The notes under the pieces are model-generated. The model worked only from the letters and a program-made list of their open reading frames with translations. It searched no databases and was not told the origin of the DNA. 64,000 bases of DNA, from assembly GCF_932526225.1 (NCBI RefSeq), contig NC_064046.1, forward strand, positions 6,931,219 through 6,995,218, given 5' to 3'. Source of the DNA: Nematostella vectensis. Taxonomy: Eukaryota > Cnidaria > Anthozoa > Actiniaria > Edwardsiidae. Of this stretch, positions 44,701 through 54,649 are shown one piece after another. Each line of letters starts with the position of its first letter. Within the stretch, counting starts at the first letter, position 1. The position numbers and the translations under genes were made by a program.

Positions 44701-47060
44701 GCTAACAAAACTACAATTTAACAATCAGAAAATATAGCTTTACTTATTTTTTTAACATGGGCATCTAAGGTTGATTAAGCCTTAACTAAAAAAAACACAA
44801 GTATAATTTAAACACTTACAGATAAGATATGACATGTTGAAAATTGAAAAATGTGTTCCAAATTTAATGTCTGTAACGAAGAACTGTTCTGTTGGTGGCG
44901 AGTTCACCAGATGCTGTTTATATTTAAGGCATTAATCAGTAAAACAACGTTGGGCTTGCTTTAAGCCAATGAGAGAGCACAATAGTGCTAGGCTTTGAAC
45001 AAAACATCACCACAAAGCTTTCGACTTTATTCGAACCGTAAACATGAGCCACCTTTGTTTTGCATCTATATACAGTTAGCACCAAGGTAATCAGGGGAAT
45101 GAGTTCTACTCAATCTATTTCTTTCTCTTGTAGGGCAATCTTTCCAATAATTCATTTCAGTCTCAACCTTTTTTCAAACATAAACAAACAATTGTAAGAT
45201 AAAACTATACAAAGAAGTATTACGTATATATAATACTCTGATGTATCTTTTAGTCTAAATGTGCATTAATTATAATATATTGCAAATTTAACTACAGTAG
45301 TTCCCTTACCCACATATAAGAACATGGAAATTAAGAACCTGTTAGGCTAAAATTTGGTATCTTATATTATAGAGCCTTACTATAAATGTAAAAGAAATTG
45401 TCCAAAAATTCTTAGGCTAAAATCTTATAAAAAGCAGGTGGAACTACTGTATCTGATTCTAGATCATGAATGTACAATGTAGACAACATGCGAACAGCAG
45501 GAACACCCACAGATTTCAAATGAATTCCATGCACATTTGAAACAAAAAATAGATATTCCTTACCCAGTAACATAATGGACACTGACAATAGGGTTAATGG
45601 CTAATTGATACTGTAAAATCTACAATTTTAAGAAAAGAATTTGATATCAAACAGCTAATTTCAGTCTATTTTGTGTTTCACTATTTGGGACACCTGTGGT
45701 AACAGAGTCATAAAATGCAACTGATTTTTTTCATGATCCATAGAAGTCTGCAAAATCTTGCAATATCCAACCCTCTGTGCCACTAGCAATTCACTAGTAT
45801 ATGCTTTGTGACCCAATCTCTATTTATGTTATTCCACAATCTATGTATTTATTCAGTTGAAAAGCCAGATAAGCAATTTATAATCACTGAAAATTTCACT
45901 GTTGTGGAAAATCATGTCATTTGCCAACAGCTTCAAGACCTAATTTAATGTGGCATGAACAATAAAAAATGGCTTAAGGTACATTATTGCTTGGTCTATT
46001 TAAAAAAATAGATATTTTTTTTTAAATGTGTGATACATGTTTTCTTTGCATATGTTTCTTTGTTCAGTATTATATATATGTTTTATATAACAATTGCAGT
46101 TATGAAAAATTAATAAAAAAATTAAAATATATTCTAATTTAATGCCCAGGTATTCTATAGCACTCTTTTTACTCTTATTTTTTCTAAACAATATTGAAGA
46201 AATAAAACCCATATCCTGTGTCTGTCTAGGTGTTTACAGACATGTGGGGATGTTGGGAGAATTGATAAAAAATTTGAAAGACATGGATATTATTTTTCTG
46301 TTTCTTGGCCCGGTATTTTACTTGTTGAACTTATGTGAGCTTACTAGAAGCTTGTGTTCCTCAGTTCTTTTATACGTAATAAGATTTTAAATGTGAAGTG
46401 CTTGAACATGGTTTGTATAAGTGCTATATAAATACTGTGTATATAGTATATATATGTATAAAATGATAAATGCAATGAGCATGAAACTGTTTACACCTAT
46501 TTACCACTAAATGATGGCACATTGAGGGTGGTCAAAGCAATTTTAACCCTAAGAGATCAAGAAACACTAAAAACAAACACCTTTTCAGGTTTCATGAATG
46601 TTATTAAGGAGCCATCTCTGCTGTAGATTTGCTCATTCTATGCTGGCACATGTCCTCTACACCCCTTAGGGACATAGCATTTGGTAGAATTTTATATCCT
46701 CAAAGATAGGATGATTAACCTAAAAAAACCCAAAACCTTTCTTGTACTAATAAGTGTTATGATATGGCATTTACACTAAAAAATATATTCATACACAATA
46801 TTTTTTTATCATATTTAAAGGCGGTATTTTTATAGCATCCCTCAGATTTCCCAGTCAGCCCTGCGTGCAGGATCTAGTCTCGAAAATTTTGTTACCTCGT
46901 GCCCCCGAGCAGCTAGTTCTTGTGCAATTCTCCTCATCCCAATGTATGGACTTCCCGCCATCATCGGATATCCCACGATCTTGGCGGCATCGCTACACTC
47001 CATGCCGAGCAGTGCATGATACAAAATCACCACAAATACGAAGGTATTAGAAGACGCCAT
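38724..47060 (-). CDS. UDP-glucuronosyltransferase, five exons
   Basis: Membrane enzyme that moves glucuronic acid (or another sugar) from a UDP-sugar to lipophilic compounds in the endoplasmic reticulum lumen. Exons: 47060-46896, 43206-42594, 40662-40459, 40128-39840, 39003-38724. All junctions obey GT-AG with matching phases, giving 516 residues, the usual family length. Residues 1-23 are a signal peptide. The acceptor-binding domain holds ARGHEVTLLVSS and D138 of TDCSMPCG. The donor-binding signature in exon 4 is WLPQNDLL then VSHLGLNSLYESGYHGIP and GDQPDNA, with Leu where a small residue is usual (HLG). Exon 5 has WYQYFLLDV and a membrane helix, then a short basic tail. The catalytic His position is Pro38 (GSPY). 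AATAAA overlaps the last codons. Only host gene identified; intact. Confidence 0.92.
39232..39530. repeat. 25-bp minisatellite in intron 4 of the glucuronosyltransferase gene
   Basis: About 11 units of the form CTTACCCTCCAGGAAGTCCC plus TCGTA. In the orientation of the host gene each intact unit reads GGAGGGTAAGTAC, a consensus 5' splice donor; at least seven units keep GGTAAGT. Later units carry mutations (CTTAACC, CTTAGG). Confidence 0.9.
40197..40215. repeat. (GGCA)n microsatellite in intron 3
   Basis: GCAGGCAGGCAGGCAGGGA lies between exons 3 and 4 of the glucuronosyltransferase gene. Confidence 0.8.
41265..41834. mobile_element. hAT-like MITE in intron 2, rich in GCGTAAT repeats
   Basis: Ends are CAGGGCTTCTGGAATTGCGC and the inverse of CAGGGGTTCTGGAATTACGC, hAT-like. 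ATAAGA directly flanks both sides (41259-41264 and 41835-41840), shorter than the usual 8-bp hAT duplication. The interior has about ten dispersed copies of CGCGTAATTT or TGCGTAAT. No coding sequence. It seems inserted into another repeat beginning TACAGTAAAAACCCGTG at 41240. Confidence 0.65.
43355..44905. repeat. Possible inverted-repeat element in intron 1 with TTACAGACGTTAC motifs
   Basis: GCTCGCCACCA at 43361 is inverted at 44893-44902 (TGGTGGCGAG). Inside, GTTACAGACGTTACATGT at 43735 and its inverse near 44500-44520 (ACATGTAACGTCTGTAAC) recur several times as TGTAACxTCTGTAAC or TTACAGAC. This suggests a non-autonomous element of about 1.5 kb with subterminal repeats. Ends and target duplication not fixed. 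Confidence 0.4.
45293..45451. mobile_element. Short Tc1/mariner-like MITE in intron 1
   Basis: TA followed by CAGTAGTTCCCTT on the left, and its inverse GGTGGAACTACTG followed by TA on the right. 155 bp between the TA sites; the arms also share TTCTTAGGCTAAAAT-like sequence. No coding sequence. Confidence 0.75.
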
Positions 47061-47584
47061 TACTATACTTAAAAACAGTACACCGCGGGCTCAGCTGACA
47101 AGCAAACGATATATGAAGTACCTACCTGCTAATTGCGGTACCAACATCATCCTCCAGCCCCCCACCCCTCCCACAAATTGAAGAAAGGTCCGTGTTTGCA
47201 TAAACAGTTTGTTTGTGATTTTAATGGGCAGCCCAAAAGGAGTATAAAGGAGTGTAATTTTAAGTTGGTAAAAAAAAAAACAGTTTATTGTGAAAGATAT
47301 TGCAAGAGACCGGGGCTCAAACCATTTGTTTGAAGAGGTAAGGGATGGGTCATTATTTAACGGGTAAAGAACGGGTGCTCTGTTCGGGGGAGGGTTGCGA
47401 TTTTTTGAGCGTATCGATTTGGAGAGGGCCTCAAATTTTGAAGGTTTAGGGGAGGGCCTTATTTTTTGAACAGGTATTCTGATCAATTTCTCCTAAAAGT
47501 CTGGAATTTCATTTTTTTTTCTCTCTGGAGAACCCCAAACCCCTACAATAGATAAATGAATCTGATGCACATTCTGTTTGCACT
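47061..47584. other. Upstream region of the glucuronosyltransferase gene; nothing else seen
   Basis: Between the start codon of the host gene (47060) and the end of Polinton copy B. It should contain the promoter and 5' leader of the host gene (minus strand), but I see no clear TATA box or known site. CACCGCGGGCTCAG at 47081 is the only GC-rich patch near the start. Confidence 0.4.
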
Positions 47585-47689
47585 TTCAGTGCAAACTTTT
47601 CATACGTTTTTCAGTGTTGAAGTCTTTATACTGCTTTAGCCATGGAGATTGGTCGAACTCTAAGACTCGGTGAACTTTAGTTACTTTAA
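47585..47689 (-). pseudogene. DNA polymerase B, distal fragment (copy B)
   Basis: Reads VTKVHRVLEFDQSPWLKQYK followed by DFNTEKRMK, the block that follows directly on the fragment ending at 54650. The break is caused by the TTAA-flanked insertion. Beyond 47585 the polymerase homology stops, so motifs B and C are missing, as in copy A. Confidence 0.85.
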
Positions 47690-49493
47690 CGGGGAACTGC
47701 AAGCTAAAAACAACCAGGTCTTATACTTAGGTGTAAAAACAAAAAATACGCTTAACGTAGGTGTTTTCGCGCGGTTATAACACAGGTAGCCCAGGCAATG
47801 GTTGCTTGTCGTAGCTCGGAATTCGGCTGTTCTGAGAGGGGACGATTAAAGCGTGTTTTTTTTTTTTTTTTTTGTGAAATGTTGTCAATAAAATTGCCTT
47901 AGAACTTAGAACATGCCTTCTTGTTGTCAGATTCACGTGTAATAAACGATTTTTTTTTTTTGGGGGGGGGGGGGGCTATCAACAGAATTTATGACTTCTC
48001 TCTCCCCACTAAAGAAAGATACAAGGTTGGAGGCGCCATTTTCGGTAGCACTCAAATACCGTCGAAATTCGAGAAGAAAAAACAACAAACTAAATATTTT
48101 TATCTCGCAGACCTATGCCAGGGTACACTTACATTCGATATGTGGCAAAACATCCGAGCTAAACTATTTTCCCTGGCCGCTAGCCGTATTTTAAAGCGAG
48201 AAAGTAGCCACAATTACCCTTGACCGATGCCGTTGGACAATTAGTTACGCTTGACCGCGCTGGGAGGGAGAGCAAACTATATTACCCTCCCCGCCAGGTG
48301 GGAAAATGTCGCGCTCGGCCGGTCTGGGAACTAAGGCAAACTATTTTACCCTCCCTACCCAAGAGAGCAAACTTCGCGCTCTGCCATTGTTAGGCCATCC
48401 AATTCGAACGCGAGTTGACCAAGACTCTCCAGTGGAAAACCCGCGATGCTGTCAACGGCGCATTACTGACTGTAGTAGATACGGATTTCACACTTTTTCA
48501 CGATCTCAAATTCAGTATTATCAGTTTGCGGAGCGAGATTGTCCGCAATTCAACATAAACAGGTAAGTTTTAAGGTGACAGCATTTTTTATTTTTAAATT
48601 TTTAAAGTATAAACTTGGCCAAGACAAACAACAGAGAAGGCGAAGAGACGGACTCAGATTGCAATCCTTCGAATTTTGTTTGTAGGTAGCACACTCGAAT
48701 CTTTTGAAGACTTTCTTCACAAATGGAAAGCGCGATGTGAGTCTCAAAATCGCTGTAGGATATCACTAGGTAAGTAATCTGTTATCGTTTATTTCAGTCT
48801 AATTTATTTGAGTTGCCCTACTGAGGAGCTAAATGTGTGAATTCAAAATGTGTGAATTGTTGTTTGAAAAATCTCCCGTTCTACAAAACGGTGCTATGCC
48901 AGCAGAGCTAAACAGGAAGGTTTTTATTTATTTCCAATAAAACAAAATCTCTATATGCCAGACCATTACAGTTATTATCATAACTTTTCCTAAAAAAAAG
49001 TTCGCGCCGAAGTTGGCAACTTCTTCATTGCGAACCTACTTCAGCATGTTTTAAGTTCGAGAAATTACCAACATTTAATAATCTAGTTTTCACATCACGA
49101 AAAGGTTTTTAAGAGTACTGAATTAAAGTAGAAGTCATCTTGTGTTGGAAAGCTTCACACCTGTGACCTAACACGATGTGCGGTTCTAATATGAAATAGT
49201 ACTCAAAGCGCAACACAAGTGAGAATCGGTAAAGCGCAAGAAAATCAAGCAGATGCGCTTCCTCTTGCGCTTGCATTCCAGTGAGAATCAGGAAATTACT
49301 TGCTCTGCGCTTGCGCTTACCCCAAGTGAAAAACAACCTTTAGTCTATTCTCTCATTGCCCGGAATATGATATATGTGTCAAGGAAATATAAAAAAATAG
49401 AATGATTCTCTATTAAAAATACATAAATCACAATTATTATGCAATTTCACGGGAGGTGGTTGAATGCTTTTCTATACCATATATTTAACTGGG

Positions 49494-49621
49494 ACATTAT
49501 CCGACGGGTATTTAACCTTCCTGATCACAGCTGTGTGCACCTTTGATGCTTGAGCAGCTTGTTTGATAGGTATAACTTAAACAGCAGGACAGCAGCAGCA
49601 GGTTAAATACCTGTCAGATAA
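49494..49621. repeat. Foldback repeat of about 128 bp
   Basis: ATTATCCGACGGGTATTTAACC on the left pairs with an inverted AGGTTAAATACCTGTCAGATAAT on the right. A small MITE or hairpin inside the nested element. No target duplication fixed. Confidence 0.65.
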
Positions 49622-50269
49622 TGGATGTTTAATTTCTATAAATGAAACTGATCTAGTGATTTTTGTTGTATGAACATCAAAGCTAGCTAGAGTTATCTTG
49701 GCACTGTGCACGATTTCGTCTTTTAGGTCTTTATTAGAATATAGAAACTATTATAAGAATGCAATGCACCTGGTGCTATTGCATTGTGATTCCTTTAGCT
49801 ATTTAGTAATTACTTGATTATACATTGTATTTCAGTTTACGTTCGTTTATCGTCTATCAAAATACTCCTATTGTAAAGATTGTCACGAAAACCGCGGAAT
49901 ACCGGAAGTCCTCTCCCAAGAAATACGAGACCAATTTTCATAATAATGCCGTGGCTATGCAATGTTTTATAGCGAGAAAAAAGTATAAAACTAATTTGGA
50001 AATCCAGAAATCATATTTTCGATATTTCAGATGTCTCTATCGACTCTCGGCATTTCAGTCGCATGAAAAAACATGACATTTTAAAAACTGATGGGGATGA
50101 TGGGCACTATGGGTGTGGTCAACAGCAATTTTTGCCCCTAAGAGATAGAAAATCGGGTGTTGTCAGAGGGTTTTTTAACCGGAAGAGATAGCAGAGTCGG
50201 AAAAAACATTAAACTTCCCCTAAGGAATAGCAGTATTTACACAATAAGAGAATAGCAGAATTGGGAATA

Positions 50270-50617
50270 TCATGTAAGGAATAGTTGGTTGGAACTACTA
50301 TTCAGGTCGTTTCTCAGTACACTCCAGGGCGGCGACATGATCTCCTTTGCATTTGAATTTAGATGTTCCCACTCATTTACAAACTCGGCTGCTTGCCCTT
50401 CGTCTAAAAACTGTTTTTTTCTAAGGCCAGGGTACCCTTGCTCCCGAACATAATTAATCATACTTTTCACACACTTTACGCCAAAGACTTCGTCAACGGC
50501 TCTTTTTACTACGACCTTTCTTGCAGGCGCTATGTTTTCCTTGTTTTCTTCTGTATAGTGGTCAATAATATCGTTTAATTGTGCAAAGCTCTTTTTGCTC
50601 TTCTTATAATTTAGCAT
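50270..50617 (-). CDS. Hypothetical ORF in the nested element, 115 codons
   Basis: A Lys/Glu/Asn-rich soluble protein with a protein-like middle (VVVKRAVDEVFGVKCVKSMI, then GLRKKQFLDEGQAAEFVNEW). Starts at 50617 and ends at TAA at 50270. It lies in the unique core between the long inverted repeats, where a transposase or passenger gene would be expected, but no transposase motif is visible. Family not recognised; it may be a captured exon or decayed gene. Confidence 0.35.
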   Translation of the reverse strand: MLNYKKSKKSFAQLNDIIDHYTEENKENIAPARKVVVKRAVDEVFGVKCVKSMINYVREQGYPGLRKKQFLDEGQAAEFVNEWEHLNSNAKEIMSPPWSVLRNDLNSSSNQLFLT

Positions 50618-51504
50618 GACCCTTCAAACGAAATATAGATATCAAAATGTGAATATAAATATTCAAAAGTGCTCGCACAGGTTCGCACCATGTAACTGAA
50701 ATACGTGTTTGAAATAGAATCACTCTTACCATGTTTTCGCTCCAGTAAATTCCTTCACGACTTCAGCCTTTTAGGAAGTAGCGCTTAACCTTTCATTGTT
50801 TTCATTAGATCGTTTAAGGCCGCCAAGAGGATTAAGTTTAGACATTTTTTGATAATAGACAAGCTCAGGTATCGATCAGCTGGTGGGGTTTTCCCGCCCA
50901 ACGGATGTTTTGGTCAATTTCGGCAGACCGCGAAGTTTGCTCTCTTGGAGAGGGAGGGTAAAATAGTTTGCCTTAGTTCCCAGACCGGCCGAGCGCGACA
51001 TTTTCTCACCTGGCGGGGAGGGTAATATAGTTTGCTCTCCCTCCCAGCGCGGTCAAGCGTAACTAATTGTCCAACGGCATCGGTCAAGGATAATTGTGGC
51101 TACTTTCTCGTTTAAAAATACGGCTAGCGGCCAGGGAAAATAGTTTAGCTCGGATGTTTTGCCACATATCGAATGTAAGTGTACCCTGGCATAGGTCTGC
51201 GAGATAAAAATATTTAGTTTGTTGTTTTTTTCCTCTCGAATTTCGACGGTATTTGAGTGCTACCGAAAATGGCGCCTCCAGCCTTGTATCTTTCTTTAGT
51301 AGGGAGAGAGAAGTCATAAATTCCGTTGAGAAACCCCCCCCAAATCGTTTATTACACGTGAATTTGACAACAAGAAGGCATGTTCTAAGTTCTAAGGCAA
51401 TTTTATTGACAACATTTCACAAAAAAAAAAACGCTTTACTCGACCGATCTCAGAACAGCCGAATTCCGAGCTACGACAAGCAACCATTGCCTGGGCTACC
51501 TGTG

Positions 51505-54444
51505 GTTATAATTCGTTTTCGAGAAATTCGATGTTTCGCCGCCATCTTGGATGTTTTGCTCGTCAGCGCATAAGCTGTCAGCGGTCGCTTTTGTGACGTA
51601 CAGTATGAACAAGGTGGCGTTTGTTCCCGCCTTATGCAAATATTTTTTCTCATCGCGGGCGCGCCTCTTCGAGTAACACTCGGACTACTCCCTGTAAACT
51701 TGCTGCGAGTTGTAATCACCGAGGTTTCAGCACATCAAATTCAGAGACAAAGTCTGATGCTACTTCGTAGGACGCAGAACATCAATTAGGGGGAAAACTG
51801 TTTAAAACAAGATGGAAAAAGTGTGACAGAAGACCATGAAGTCAAACCCATTATGTGCGACTTCATGTACTCAAACGACTGTTCGATAAGCTTACAACAG
51901 AACTTATCGTTTGATCCGCCACAACTACCTGGATCTAAGTACTTTTCCACGTACTAGAAAAACTGTAAGTGATATTTTGAAATATTTTGAAATACTGTTG
52001 TAAATAGAAGGCATTTAGCAAATTGGAAAAAAACCGATAAGAGTAAGTGTTTACATTCAGCTTTTTTAGCGAGGGAAATAGTCGATGAAGTAGATTTTTT
52101 TAGATTATTTGTTGATTTTATTTATACTTACTTATTGTATGCTAGCTCTTACTGCCGAACAGACCTTCTAATAAAATTGTGTAGATGAACTGCTAAAAGT
52201 TGTGTATTTGATTGTATACTCTCCTCTCAGTGAGTCTTTGCATTAAAAGCTGTTGTAAAATGAGGGCCGTTCTTCGGGGATTGAACAGAGTAGGAGAACT
52301 GGTATAAAGAACCTGAAGGAAAACAGAATAAGTTACATGCTATCCAATAATAAGACAAAAAAATCTATCTGGGTATAGCAAGCATAATACAGTTTATATG
52401 TGGGCTATGTGTGCAGAATCAAAAACAACTCCTCTTTCCTCGAATGGCTCCAATCTCTTGAAAATATTTCATAGTCTCGGAGAGTGTTGATACAATGAAA
52501 TGATCAGTCATCAATTGTTTCGGAATTAAAATTGCTGTCTTGTTTATTAGATGATTTGGCCAAAAAAAAACTCTCAAAGTATACCAGATTCAATTCAATT
52601 CTTCAGTTCTGAAATACCAAACTCTACTAGAGACTATGATTAACATGCTTACTGGAATTAAAGCGCCAAATCATAAAAACAGGCTTATATTTACGGTAAA
52701 ATTCTTGTAAAAAGCAACCCTTTTTTCAGTGCATTTCAAGTAATCATGCAGTAGAGAGCGTGCATGGTATGGTGTTCACCATCTTGGTAAAATATGAACA
52801 ACTATAACAAATTTGGAATCACCATAACAGCATCAAGACTTCCCTAGTAAGCCTCACTAGTCAGCTCCCGGGACAATTTTTCTTTGTCTAGAAGAGGGGG
52901 TTTAAAGGAAAATAGAAAGAGGGGGTTTAGAATGATAGAAATAGGGGTTTTATTTCAAAATCTGTCTCTAGCTTTTGGCACTTGGTGATTTTAGCCCCTA
53001 GTTAGCAAAGCTTTTACTGTGTTCACATAGTAGGTAGCACTAAGCAATAAGCTAATAAATGTTCATATAAAATAAGACAAGACAACTCCAGGCTACAGGC
53101 AAGGGGTACACTATACAAAATCATAAAAAAACTAGTTCAGATATTGGCAGTGTGTGGTGCCAACATGATTTTGTCCATAGAAAACTAAAAGGGTTGATCT
53201 TTTTGCCCAATCTATTAATGATTGATGTTGATTGTGTTCAAGTAAAAGTCTAACACTGACCCATAACCCTAGGAGAACACTCCAAGCAATTTAGTGCTGT
53301 GTGAGATTCAGATATTTGCAATTCTATATAAACAAGTCTGTTAGTATATTCCACATAGTCAAAATAATTGTAGATTCACATATATAGCACAGCTGCACAA
53401 CCTTTTATTGTGGTACAGGTGTGAAGCATGAAGTTATTCTTTTTAGGTTCTTCATCAGTGCAATCCTTGCATTTAAACATTCTCATATACTGGTAACATT
53501 TGATTGGACTTTTATCATATAGAGGTGGGGAATGCAGTCATCAACCACATTCCAGAAATGATAAGCAGCACATCACATTGTGATTGCCACCAAATGAACA
53601 AATAAAATGACTGTTTGTACAATAGTATTTTAAGTCACTAGCTTGATTCTTCATTTTTAGAGCATAACTCTAATCAAAAAAATATTTTGCTGCTATCTGA
53701 GCATTGGCATGTTCTTTAGCATGTTCTTAAAATTTGGTGAAACCCCAGCCTGGACGTTCTTATAAAAAAGGTTCTTATAAAAAAAGGAGTGTATTTATTA
53801 TAACTTACAGTACTTTCATATTATGAAAGAGTCCAAATACCAGCAGACAGTCAAGAGGCTATATTGAAACACTACAGTAGGCATCCATGAGTTCAAATAA
53901 TTGTGTAAAAAGTAGCCAATAAAATGATGGTTGTACTTTATTGACTGAAAACCATTACAGCATCACTGCAGTATAAATTTCAAGTAATATATAATGTATA
54001 ATTACTTAACATATTTCGCAAAATAAAGAAGAATGAAAACCTGAAGTGTCTAAATAAATTTTCATATTAGCCTAGCGTATGAAGGATGCAATTTCGGATG
54101 TCATGTAACACAATTGACTTCAAAGCAAAGTACTCGAAATGAAGAATATAAGACAAGGAAAATGATTTAAGTTACCTGAATCTTCTGATTCATTTTCAAG
54201 TACTTAAAAGCTTATTTTACCCATTTTAAGGCTTGCAATAACTTCATTAGCAGCACGACAAAGTTTTTACGCACATCTACACCGATTCCTCAGATCCAGT
54301 GTCGTGTGGTTGTGATATGCTTGCTTTTGCGTGGTTTTGAGCTTGGATGATTCAACGTGAGGTTGTTTGATGCAACGTGGAATGAGACGAAAACAAATGG
54401 CTGCCACAAAGTTTCAGCGGTAATCCCAAAGATCAACACAGACC
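51505..54444. other. Interior of the TTAA-flanked element, no gene recognised
   Basis: After the remainder of the left arm (to about 51615), about 2.8 kb of AT-rich sequence without a plausible protein frame. The right arm begins near 54445. An autonomous TTAA transposon would have its transposase here; it is absent. Confidence 0.6.
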
Positions 54445-54649
54445 ACGCCATCTTGTTCATACAGTACGTCACAAAAGCCACCGCTGACAGTTTATGCGCT
54501 GACGAGCAAAACATCCAAGATGGCGGCGAAACGTCGAACTTCTCAAAAATGAATAATAACCGCGCGAAAACACCTACAGCAAGCGTATTTTTTTGTTTTT
54601 ACATCTAAATATGAGTCTTGGTTGTATTTAGCTTGGAGTTCCCCTTTAA

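Larger units (their letters stand above)
47781..51504. mobile_element. Nested 3.7-kb element with about 600-bp inverted terminal repeats
   Basis: The left arm (47781 to about 48400) and right arm (about 50925 to 51504) are inverted near-copies. Ends read CACAGGTAGCCCAGGCAATG and its inverse. GTTATAA (7 bp, or GGTTATAA if 8) lies at both edges, and removing the element restores the left arm of the TTAA-flanked transposon. Inside are a short foldback (49494-49621) and two minor frames. Superfamily not assigned: 7-8 bp duplication with CA-ends would fit P-like or hAT-like groups. Long arms carry poly-T/poly-G tracts (47860, 47950). Confidence 0.85.
47690..54645. mobile_element. TTAA-flanked DNA transposon (Kolobok- or piggyBac-like), non-autonomous, inserted in polymerase B
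   Basis: TTAA at 47686-47689 and 54646-54649 flanks ends that read CGGGGAACTGCAAGCTAAA on the left and, inverted, AGGGGAACTCCAAGCTAAA on the right. The arms continue for about 200 bp (TACGCTT, TAGGTGTTTTCGCGCGGTTAT, then GTTTCGCCGCCATCTTGGAT and beyond). The left arm is split at 47780 by a second element. Copy A keeps the uninterrupted polymerase sequence at the matching site (about 510). Net length without the nested element is about 3.2 kb. The G-rich ends fit Kolobok better than piggyBac. No transposase was seen. Confidence 0.85.

Noticed and set aside
46142..46390. 82-codon plus-strand ORF in intron 1 of the glucuronosyltransferase
   Set aside because: AT-rich, no motif, opposite strand to the host gene; consistent with chance.
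47921..48223. Frames in the long inverted repeat as a gene (and the related minus-strand frame at 51084-51317)
   Set aside because: They are the two inverted arms of one transposon read in opposite directions, in non-matching frames; non-coding arms are likelier.
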